This document shows, one piece after another, positions 41,692 to 48,467 of a stretch of 64,000 nt of DNA. The DNA is from Luoshenia tenuis (GTDB taxonomy: Bacteria > Bacillota > Clostridia > Christensenellales > GCA-900066905): contig NZ_JACRSO010000006.1 in NCBI RefSeq assembly GCF_014384745.1, forward strand, positions 123,786 to 187,785, read 5' to 3'. The notes under the pieces are model-generated. The model had not been told where the DNA came from and made no database searches. It worked only from the letters and a program-made list of their open reading frames with translations. How positions within the stretch are numbered: the stretch's first letter is position 1; the number at the start of each line of letters is the position of its first letter. The position numbers and the translations under genes were made by a program.

Positions 41692-41840
41692 TTGCATAAA
41701 GTTAGCAGGGAAACGACTGTTCACACATTATTCATATATTACGGCAATAAAGTTCATAAATGCGGCGTATCCTTATAGTAACAATAGAGTAACGGTCGGC
41801 TTTGATTGGTACGAAGCGAGATAGAAAAGAGGGAATCAAG

Positions 41841-42176
41841 ATGGCAGATAAGATGGCGAAGATAGAGAAATTGATCGAAAAAGGCAAGTGGGATAAGATC
41901 GAGGCGAAGTACCTGAAGGGGAGCGACGAAGAACGACTGGACCTGGCCAAAGCCTGTGCCACTTCCGACACGGACGGCGCGTTCAATTGTTTGATCACGC
42001 TGCTGAACGATAAAAATGACGCGGTGCAGCTGGCAGCAATCAATTCTGTAGGCGCTACGGGGAACGATCATGCCACAGCGCAGCTGCAATGGCTTTTACA
42101 GCGCCTGCCGCCGGAAAAGAAGGAAACCATCGACGCGATCCATGCGGCGATCGCCAACGTTAAAAATCCGGAATAG
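41841..42176 (+). CDS. Small HEAT-repeat-like protein
   Basis: 111 residues of paired helices: a charged N-terminal helix (MADKMAKIEKLIEKGKWDKI) and two HEAT-like repeats (GAFNCLITLLNDKNDAVQLAAINSVGATG and a second ending AAIANVKNPE, read in parts). No enzyme motif. SD AAAGAGGGA lies seven bases before ATG 41841; the in-frame start at 41802 is rejected. Probably a scaffold or partner protein; unknown. Confidence 0.75.
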   Translation: MADKMAKIEKLIEKGKWDKIEAKYLKGSDEERLDLAKACATSDTDGAFNCLITLLNDKNDAVQLAAINSVGATGNDHATAQLQWLLQRLPPEKKETIDAIHAAIANVKNPE

Positions 42177-42185
42177 TGCTTGTAT

Positions 42186-42220
42186 AAAGGGCCGGCCCGA
42201 ATAGGGCTGGCCCTTTTTTT
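42186..42220 (+). terminator. Intrinsic terminator after the HEAT-like gene
   Basis: AAAGGGCCGGCCC (42186-42198) pairs with GGGCTGGCCCTTT (42204-42216) with one G-T pair; five-base loop, seven Ts. Confidence 0.9.
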
Positions 42221-42234
42221 GTTGCGCTGAAATA

Positions 42235-42263
42235 TGGTCATCGTTCCCTTGATGCGGTACAAT
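42235..42263 (+). promoter_or_regulatory. Promoter of the hydroxyacid dehydrogenase gene
   Basis: TGGTCA (42235-42240), 17 bases, TACAAT (42258-42263); moderate match. Confidence 0.5.
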
Positions 42264-42309
42264 AAACTAAAGGAAAGCGCATCTAAATTGAGGAAAAAGG
42301 GGATATGAA

Positions 42310-43281
42310 ATGAAACTGAAAGTGATCACCAGCTTTGAGCAAAAAAGATATATTGACTTTATGCGCAGCCAGGACTTTGATGTAACGCAGGTGGCAAAGG
42401 GCGATGGCGGCGAGGCGGATACGATTAAAAGAATGCGCGGTTACAGTGCCGTGGCGGTGATGGATGAAACCTTTTCTGCGCCGGTGCTGGAGGCGCTGAA
42501 AGATGAGCTGAAGATCCTGGTCCGGCTGGGGATCGGCTACGATAAGGTGGATACGGCTTACGCGGCTAAGCTGGGAATATGCTGTTGCAATACCCCGGGC
42601 GTCATGTCCGCGGGCGTGGCCGAGCAGACCATAACGATGATGCTGGAGTGCGCGCGCGGGTTTTATCGCGCCCATCAGATCATGCAGCAGGGCGGATGGG
42701 ACAGGGGCCAGACCCCGGCCCGGCAGCTGGAAGGGTCTACCGTGGGATTGATCGGCTTTGGACACATTGCCCAGCGCGTGGCGCAGTACCTGCGGGGTTT
42801 TAACTGCCGCATACTGGCCTATGATGTGACTTATGACGAAAGCAAGCTGAAAGAATTGCATGTGCAAAAGGCGAGTCTGGACCAGATTGCCGCTCAGTCG
42901 GATTTTGTCAGCCTGCACGTGCCCCTGCTTCCGGCCACGGAAAAGCTGGTGGACGCGGCGTTTCTAAAGCGGATGAAGCCTACGGCATACCTGATCAATA
43001 CCTCGCGAGGCGGCACGGTGGACGAGCAGGCGCTGGCAGCGGCGCTGCGGGAGGGTGAGATCGCCGGGGCGGGCTTGGACGTCTTTACCCAGGAGCCTAC
43101 GCCCCGGGATAATCCGCTGCGGTATATGGACAACTGCTTTGTCAACCCCCATATGGCGACCTTTACGCAAGAATGCTTTCGGGCCGGTTTTGAGGGGATC
43201 GTCAAGTGCCTGAAGGAGTATGAAGCGGGGCAGATACCGGAGTTTTGCCTGAACCCGGCCTATGTGCAATATTTGCGCTAG
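42310..43281 (+). CDS. D-2-hydroxyacid dehydrogenase, CtBP/phosphoglycerate-dehydrogenase type
   Basis: 323-residue NAD(P)-dependent dehydrogenase. The Rossmann motif is GLIGFGHIAQ; catalytic Arg in INTSRGGTVDEQ, Glu in VFTQEPTPRDNP and His in NPHMATFTQE. It acts on a 2-hydroxy/2-keto acid pair; the exact substrate is open. SD AAAGGGGAT precedes the ATG. It stands alone between terminators. Confidence 0.9.
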   Translation: MKLKVITSFEQKRYIDFMRSQDFDVTQVAKGDGGEADTIKRMRGYSAVAVMDETFSAPVLEALKDELKILVRLGIGYDKVDTAYAAKLGICCCNTPGVMSAGVAEQTITMMLECARGFYRAHQIMQQGGWDRGQTPARQLEGSTVGLIGFGHIAQRVAQYLRGFNCRILAYDVTYDESKLKELHVQKASLDQIAAQSDFVSLHVPLLPATEKLVDAAFLKRMKPTAYLINTSRGGTVDEQALAAALREGEIAGAGLDVFTQEPTPRDNPLRYMDNCFVNPHMATFTQECFRAGFEGIVKCLKEYEAGQIPEFCLNPAYVQYLR

Positions 43282-43302
43282 TCATTTCGCGCAATGTACA
43301 TA

Positions 43303-43337
43303 AAAAAGCGATGCGCCTTTTAAGCGCACCGCTTTTT
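43303..43337. terminator. Bidirectional terminator
   Basis: AAAAAGCG-A-TGCGC (43303-43316) pairs with GCGCA-C-CGCTTTTT (43324-43337); one mismatch. It lies between two converging genes. Confidence 0.85.
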
Positions 43338-43353
43338 GCTATTCTAAAAGGAT

Positions 43354-44187
43354 TCATCTCGCTTTGGCTAACACAAACCGTTGGCCATGCCCGCCGATCC
43401 ACACGCTCTGGGCAGGGTACTTGGCCTCCATGTAATCGACAAAGCGGATGGGATCGGCCGTATTGCCGGGGAACATATCGTAATGCCCGGGGATCGCCAA
43501 ACGCGGCGCAAGTGTTCCGGAAAGATCTACCGCCTCGCGGAAATCCATATTGCCGATGATGTTGCTGCGGTACTTCTCCGCATCCCGCCCGTTGATGGGA
43601 AGGATCATCACGTCGAACCGGCCGGCCGCGCGCAGTTTGCTTTCCTGTCCCTCATAACGGCAGGTATCGCCCGCGTGAAAGATGCGCACACCGCCGCTCT
43701 CCACGATAAAGCTCATGCTGGGATACAGGCCGGTATCGGGATCGGGATCCAGAAATTCGTGCGCCGCCGCCACACCGGTGACCTTTACCTTTTTCTCCGC
43801 GTCCTCAAATACCTGCCCGTCCGTAAGGCCGATGATGCGATCCCTGGCGATGCCGTAGCGGGCGGAAAGCGCGTCGGCAAACAGGGCCGGGGCAATAAAA
43901 CGGGTATGGGGAGAGGCTTTGGCCAGACGCGGCCAGGTGTAAGCGTCGATATGGTCGCTATGGTCGTGGCTGCCAAACACGTAGTCGACCCCCACCAACT
44001 CTTCAGGGGCCAGCAGCGGGGGGATGCGGCGCTTGGAGCTTTCGGCGTCTAAATAGGGGTCCAGGGCCAGCGTGGCGCACGCAGTCTTAAAAATAAAGCC
44101 CATCTGCCCCAACCACCAAAAGGCCAGCTCGCCTTCCTGCGCGCGGTAATCCGCAATATCCACTATCAGTTTTGTTCCCTGTAACAT
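43354..44187 (-). CDS. UlaG-like metallo-beta-lactamase-fold hydrolase
   Basis: 277-residue metal-dependent hydrolase. The metal motif is SHDHSDHID (an HxHxDH variant with Asp in the first position, as in UlaG/L-ascorbate-6-phosphate lactonase), followed by HEFLDPDPD, FHAGDTCRYEGQ and the late IPGHYDMFPGN. The GDTCRYEGQ and PINGRDAEKYRSNIIGNM blocks are characteristic of the UlaG group. Without ula genes around it the substrate is not certain. SD AAAGGAGGC precedes the ATG. Confidence 0.88.
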   Translation of the reverse strand: MLQGTKLIVDIADYRAQEGELAFWWLGQMGFIFKTACATLALDPYLDAESSKRRIPPLLAPEELVGVDYVFGSHDHSDHIDAYTWPRLAKASPHTRFIAPALFADALSARYGIARDRIIGLTDGQVFEDAEKKVKVTGVAAAHEFLDPDPDTGLYPSMSFIVESGGVRIFHAGDTCRYEGQESKLRAAGRFDVMILPINGRDAEKYRSNIIGNMDFREAVDLSGTLAPRLAIPGHYDMFPGNTADPIRFVDYMEAKYPAQSVWIGGHGQRFVLAKAR

Positions 44188-44284
44188 GCGCTTTGCGCCT
44201 CCTTTATCATCGCGATTAAGTTCAGTTTACACGAGCGGATGCAAAAAGTCACCCCATATGCGGGCGGTTTAAAAGATAAAACAC

Positions 44285-44315
44285 TTGACTTGGAGCCAAC
44301 TCCATATGATAGCCT
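44285..44315 (+). promoter_or_regulatory. MerR-type promoter with 19-base spacer
   Basis: TTGACT (44285-44290), a 19-base spacer, TAGCCT (44310-44315) with TG before it. The spacer holds the dyad TGGAG-CCAA-CTCCA (44291-44304). Long spacer plus this dyad is the classical site of MerR-family activators, and the CTTGGAG..CTCC form is the one found before aldo-keto reductase genes. No merR gene is in the window. Confidence 0.75.
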
Positions 44316-44352
44316 GATAACAGAGAAAGAATAATGCGAAGGAGGGGTTATG

Positions 44353-44580
44353 ATGCCGCATATCGCCATAGCGATGATCCCGGGGCGGGATGAGGCGACC
44401 AAGCAGCGGTTAGCGGAAAGAATGAAAAGCGCGCTGATAGACGAATTGGGGGTTCCGGAGAATTGGGTATCGGTCTCCCTGCACGAGATCGCGCAGGAAA
44501 GCTGGCAGGACGTGATGGAGCAGATCGGAGACGAAGCGATGTTGATTCGGGCCAATATTCAGCCGGAAGAGGGGAGATGA
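44353..44580 (+). CDS. 4-oxalocrotonate tautomerase family protein
   Basis: 75-residue tautomerase-fold enzyme. In this family the amino-terminal proline is the catalytic base, so translation must start at ATG 44353 (Met-Pro-His-Ile), with GGAGGGG five bases upstream; ATG 44350, one codon earlier, would bury the proline. The second half (VSVSLHEIAQESWQDVM) is typical of the macrophage-inhibitory-factor-like branch. It is cotranscribed with the aldo-keto reductase. Confidence 0.88.
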   Translation: MPHIAIAMIPGRDEATKQRLAERMKSALIDELGVPENWVSVSLHEIAQESWQDVMEQIGDEAMLIRANIQPEEGR

Positions 44581-44586
44581 CGCGGC

Positions 44587-45591
44587 GTGCAAAAACGAAC
44601 TTTAGGAAAAAATAAGTTGGAAGTATCGGCCATCGGCTTTGGCTGTATGGGGCTGACGCAGAGCTATCCGCCCTTTCCGGAGCGCAGCGAGTCGATCCGG
44701 CTGCTGCGCCAGGCGGTGGAGATGGGCGTCACATTTTTTGATACGGCAGAAGTCTACGGCCCTTTCACCAATGAAGAACTGGTAGGGGAGGCGTTAGAAC
44801 CGTTACGCAATGAGGTGGTGCTCGCCACCAAATTTGGGTTTGACCTGCATGGCGGGGCGCGCGGGGCAAGTGGCAAGCCTACGGGGCTGGACAGCCGCCC
44901 GCAAACCATCCGCCTGGCGGTGGAAGGGTCGCTCAAACGGTTGCGGACCGACCATATCGATCTGCTGTATCAGCACCGGGTGGACCCTGAGGTGCCCATC
45001 GAAATGGTGGCCGATACCGTAGGCCAGCTGATCAAGGAGGGTAAAGTGCGCGGTTGGGGCCTATCAGAAGCCGGGGCATCAACCATTCGCCGCGCCCATG
45101 CCGTCTGCCCGTTGACTGCGGTGCAAAGCGAATACTCCATGTGGTATCGGGAACCGGAAAAGGAGATTTTGCCGCTGCTAGAAGCGTTGGAGATCGGGTT
45201 TGTGCCCTTCAGCCCGCTGGGTAAGGGCTTTTTAACCGGACGCTTTGATCAGAACGCAAAATTTGAAGCAAACGACTTCCGCAACAGCATCCCCAGGTTT
45301 GCCGAGGAAAACTTGGCGGCTAATCTGGCCCTGATGGAGGAGATCACCGCGCTGGCTGCCGAAAGGGAGACCACGCCCGCGCGCGTCGCGCTAGCCTGGC
45401 TGCTCAAGCAAAAGCCGTGGATCGTGCCGATCCCGGGTACCAAAAAGCGCGAACGGCTGCAGGAGAATATAGGCGCAGCCCAGTTGAACCTGTCCGCAGC
45501 GGAGTGGGCGCGGTTGGATGCGGCGCTGAGCCGGATCAGGATCGTCGGGGCGCGGTACCCCGAGGATCAGGAAAAGCTGACGGGTAAATAG
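44587..45591 (+). CDS. Aldo/keto reductase
   Basis: 334-residue NADPH-dependent oxidoreductase, TIM barrel. The catalytic tetrad is visible: D52 and Y57 in FFDTAEVYG, K82 in VLATKFGFD, and His in LLYQHRVDP. IVPIPGTKKRERLQENI is the cofactor end. The start is GTG 44587 with GAGGGGAG upstream. Together with the tautomerase and the MerR-type promoter it looks like a response to reactive aldehydes or electrophiles (inference). Confidence 0.92.
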   Translation: MQKRTLGKNKLEVSAIGFGCMGLTQSYPPFPERSESIRLLRQAVEMGVTFFDTAEVYGPFTNEELVGEALEPLRNEVVLATKFGFDLHGGARGASGKPTGLDSRPQTIRLAVEGSLKRLRTDHIDLLYQHRVDPEVPIEMVADTVGQLIKEGKVRGWGLSEAGASTIRRAHAVCPLTAVQSEYSMWYREPEKEILPLLEALEIGFVPFSPLGKGFLTGRFDQNAKFEANDFRNSIPRFAEENLAANLALMEEITALAAERETTPARVALAWLLKQKPWIVPIPGTKKRERLQENIGAAQLNLSAAEWARLDAALSRIRIVGARYPEDQEKLTGK

Positions 45592-45601
45592 GCGTATTTT
45601 A

Positions 45602-45637
45602 GAGCCCGGCGTGCAGATATGCGCCGGGCTCGTTTTA
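45602..45637 (+). terminator. Intrinsic terminator after the aldo/keto reductase
   Basis: GAGCCCGGCG (45602-45611) pairs with CGCCGGGCTC (45622-45631); ten-base loop; GTTTTATT follows. Confidence 0.85.
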
Positions 45638-45761
45638 TTGTACAGGGCAACGGAGAAGCCGCGTATAAGTTTGGACACGCTGGCAAATATGACCTTTTGT
45701 GCTATTTTTCGCTGCAGCGTTCGCTTTTATAATATTTCCAGTGGAAGGACTTTTTTAATAG

Positions 45762-45770
45762 TGGTATGAT
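45762..45770 (+). promoter_or_regulatory. uvrB promoter candidate, extended -10
   Basis: TGGTATGAT (45762-45770), 66 bases before uvrB. A second -10-like TATAAT is at 45728-45733. No CGAAC-N4-GTTCG LexA box of the Bacillus type was found between them and the gene. Confidence 0.4.
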
Positions 45771-45836
45771 GAAGGAGAACGCGTTGCAGATGAGCAGATA
45801 AGCGATGAGAAACAGCCATTGGGATGGAGAGTGAAC

Positions 45837-47870
45837 ATGCGCGAAGAAGGCAAATTCAAATTGGTGTCGCCCTACAGCCCGCAGGGCGATCAGCCCCAGG
45901 CGATCGATAAGCTGGTTGAGGGATTGAACCAAGGGTATCAGGATCAGGTGCTGCTGGGCGTAACGGGCTCGGGCAAGACCTTTACCATGGCCAACGTCAT
46001 CGAGCGGGTGCAGCGGCCTACGCTGGTCATTGCCCATAATAAAACGCTGGCGGCCCAGCTGTGCAGCGAATTCAAAGAGTTTTTTCCGGACAGCGCGGTG
46101 GAATACTTCGTTAGTTATTACGATTATTATCAGCCGGAGGCCTATATCCCCTCGTCTGATACCTATATCGAAAAGGATTCCTCCATCAACGATGAGATCG
46201 ATAAGATGCGCCACAGCGCCACTTCCGCCCTCCAGGAGCGGCGGGATGTGATTATCGTGGCCTCAGTCAGCTGCATTTACGCCCTGGGCGATCCGGAGGA
46301 ATACCTTCGCCAGAGTATTTCCCTGCGCCCGGGGATGGTCAAATCCCGGGAAGAGGTGCTCAAGCGCCTGGTGGAGATTCAGTATGAGCGCAACGATGTG
46401 GACTTTGTGCGCGGCACTTTCCGCGTCCACGGCGACGTGGTGGAGATCTTTCCCGCCAACGCCTCTGAGCAGGCGATCCGCGTAGAGTTTTTTGGCGATG
46501 AGATCGAGCGCATTACCGAAATCAGCGTGGTGACCGGCGAGGTGCTGGCCCAGCGGGCGCATATCGCCATCTTCCCGGCCACCCACTATGTAGTGGCGGA
46601 GGAGGCCACCGAGCAGGGCCTTTTGGATATCGAGCGGGACCTGCAGGAGCGCTTGAAGCTGCTGCGGGAGCAGGACAGGTTGCTGGAAGCCCAGCGGTTG
46701 GAACAGCGCACGAACTACGATTTGGAGATGATCCGCGAGATTGGCTATTGCTCGGGCATCGAAAACTATACGCGCTATTTTGACGGCCGCCAGCCGGGAG
46801 AGCCGCCCTTTACGCTGCTGGATTATTTCCCCAAAGATTATTTGCTGATGATCGACGAAAGCCACGTGACCATCCCGCAGATCCGCGCCATGTACGCAGG
46901 GGATCGTTCGCGCAAGACTTCGCTGGTGGATTATGGGTTCCGGCTGCCGGCTGCCTTTGATAACCGGCCCCTGAAATTTGAGGAATTTGAGCGGCGCATG
47001 GGGCAGACTATCTTTGTCAGCGCTACGCCCGGCCCCTATGAACTTAGCCGTGAAAAGCAGATCGTGGAACAGATCATCCGCCCCACGGGCCTGCTCGACC
47101 CGGAGATCATCATCCGCCCCGTGTCCGGCCAGGTGGACGATCTGTTGGGCGAAATACGCGAGGTGACAAAGCAGGGCTTCAGGATTTTGGTTACCACGCT
47201 GACCAAGAAGATGGCCGAACGGCTGACCGATTATTTAGTGGAGATGCAGGTCAAGGTGCGCTATCTCCACAGCGATATCGAGACCATTGAGCGCATGGAG
47301 ATCATCCGCGACCTGCGCGCGGGCGAGTTTGACGTGCTGGTGGGCATCAACCTGCTGCGGGAGGGACTGGACCTGCCGGAGGTGGCGCTGGTGGCCATTT
47401 TGGATGCGGATAAGGAGGGCTTCTTGCGTTCTGAAACTTCGCTGGTGCAAACGGTAGGGCGCGCGGCGCGCAACGTGGAGGGCCGGGTGATCATGTACGC
47501 CGATCAGATCACCGATTCCATGCGCCGGGCCATCGACGAGACCAACCGCCGCCGCAAGATACAGATGGATTTTAACGAGAAGCACGGAATCCAGCCCCAG
47601 ACCATCCAAAAAGCGGTGCACGACGTTTTGGAGATCACAAAGCCCCTGGAGGAGAAGCAGGAGATGACCCTGCTGCAGATGGAGGCCGCCTTTGCCCAGT
47701 TGGAAGAGCAGATGCTGCAGGCCGCCGCTGCGCTGGACTTTGAGCAGGCGGCCAAACTGCGCGACCAGTTGTTTAAGCTGCGCGAAAAGCGAGATGGGAA
47801 GGTGGCTGATGTACCCAAGGGTACCCGGCGCATGACGGCTAAAAATCCCCGGCGCCGGCGGAGAAGTTGA
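45837..47870 (+). CDS. uvrB: UvrABC system protein B
   Basis: 677-residue damage-verification helicase of nucleotide-excision repair. Walker A GVTGSGKT is at 41-48, the beta-hairpin YYDYYQPEAYIPSSDTYIEK, helicase motifs ILDADKEGFLRS and QTVGRAARN, and a C-terminal UVR motif (FEQAAKLRDQLFKLREK) that binds UvrC. ATG 45837 has GGATGGAG upstream; TTG 45819 is rejected. The partner uvrA lies downstream with a VOC gene between; uvrC is not in the window. Confidence 0.97.
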   Translation: MREEGKFKLVSPYSPQGDQPQAIDKLVEGLNQGYQDQVLLGVTGSGKTFTMANVIERVQRPTLVIAHNKTLAAQLCSEFKEFFPDSAVEYFVSYYDYYQPEAYIPSSDTYIEKDSSINDEIDKMRHSATSALQERRDVIIVASVSCIYALGDPEEYLRQSISLRPGMVKSREEVLKRLVEIQYERNDVDFVRGTFRVHGDVVEIFPANASEQAIRVEFFGDEIERITEISVVTGEVLAQRAHIAIFPATHYVVAEEATEQGLLDIERDLQERLKLLREQDRLLEAQRLEQRTNYDLEMIREIGYCSGIENYTRYFDGRQPGEPPFTLLDYFPKDYLLMIDESHVTIPQIRAMYAGDRSRKTSLVDYGFRLPAAFDNRPLKFEEFERRMGQTIFVSATPGPYELSREKQIVEQIIRPTGLLDPEIIIRPVSGQVDDLLGEIREVTKQGFRILVTTLTKKMAERLTDYLVEMQVKVRYLHSDIETIERMEIIRDLRAGEFDVLVGINLLREGLDLPEVALVAILDADKEGFLRSETSLVQTVGRAARNVEGRVIMYADQITDSMRRAIDETNRRRKIQMDFNEKHGIQPQTIQKAVHDVLEITKPLEEKQEMTLLQMEAAFAQLEEQMLQAAAALDFEQAAKLRDQLFKLREKRDGKVADVPKGTRRMTAKNPRRRRRS

Positions 47871-47911
47871 GCCGCACTTTTGGCAGAGGGATGGATTTAG
47901 CGGCCGTATCG

Positions 47912-47920
47912 TGCTAAAAT
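47912..47920 (+). promoter_or_regulatory. Promoter candidate for the VOC gene
   Basis: TGCTAAAAT, an extended -10 (TAAAAT at 47915-47920), about 50 bases before the start; a 6-bp hairpin CGGGCT/AGCCCG follows near 47931-47944. Confidence 0.4.
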
Positions 47921-47968
47921 AGGGATAGACGGGCTAAAGCCCGCAACAATAAAAAGGGGGATAATAAA

Positions 47969-48373
47969 GTGGCAAAGATCACGGCTATCGGTCACCTGGG
48001 GTTCAATGTAAAGGACATGGATGCGACGGTCAAGTTCTACACCAAGGCGCTGGGCTTTACCTATGGTTTTACGATCGAGAAGGACGGCAAGCCCTGGATC
48101 GAGTATTACAAGGCCTGCGATAACCAGTTTTTTGAGTTTTTCTACGGCGGCAGCGGCGATGCGCCGGCAGCCGGCCAGTCCTATGCTCATGTTTGCCTGG
48201 AAGTCGATAACATGGAAGAGTACGTTAAGCAGATCGAAGCAGCCGGATATGCGCTGGACATCCAGCCCAAGATGGGCGGGGACGGCAATATCCAGGCTTG
48301 GGTCGTGGATCCTGACGGCAACCGCATCGAGCTGATGCAGATGTCGCCCACCTCCAAGCAGCGCACCTGCTAG
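47969..48373 (+). CDS. VOC-family (glyoxalase-like) protein
   Basis: 134-residue metal-dependent fold of two beta-alpha-beta-beta-beta units. H8 in IGHLGFNVKDMDATVKFY, E in FFEFFYGG, H in SYAHVCLEV and E in GNRIELMQM fit the four metal ligands of lactoylglutathione-lyase-type enzymes. The substrate is not known. The start is GTG 47969 with AAAGGGGGAT upstream. Its place between uvrB and uvrA with its own promoter and terminator suggests independent expression. Confidence 0.85.
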   Translation: MAKITAIGHLGFNVKDMDATVKFYTKALGFTYGFTIEKDGKPWIEYYKACDNQFFEFFYGGSGDAPAAGQSYAHVCLEVDNMEEYVKQIEAAGYALDIQPKMGGDGNIQAWVVDPDGNRIELMQMSPTSKQRTC

Positions 48374-48395
48374 GGGAAAGGCAAGCGGTAATAAG

Positions 48396-48435
48396 GATGG
48401 CAGACCCCATCGTGTAGCGGGCCTGCCATCTTTTT
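48396..48435 (+). terminator. Intrinsic terminator between the VOC gene and uvrA
   Basis: GATGGCAG (48396-48403) and CTGCCATC (48423-48430) form an 8-bp stem, with TTTTT after it. The loop is 19 bases and can pair further inside. Confidence 0.75.
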
Positions 48436-48467
48436 CATCAAAACGGAAGTTCAAAGGAGAATCGGAT

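Noticed and set aside
43381..44052. A 223-codon + strand frame opposite the UlaG-like gene
   Set aside because: The - strand product has the metal motif and an SD; the + strand frame has neither.
45592..45836. LexA (SOS) box before uvrB
   Set aside because: No CGAAC-N4-GTTCG or close match found; GAACGCGTT at 45777 is not a dyad of the right form.
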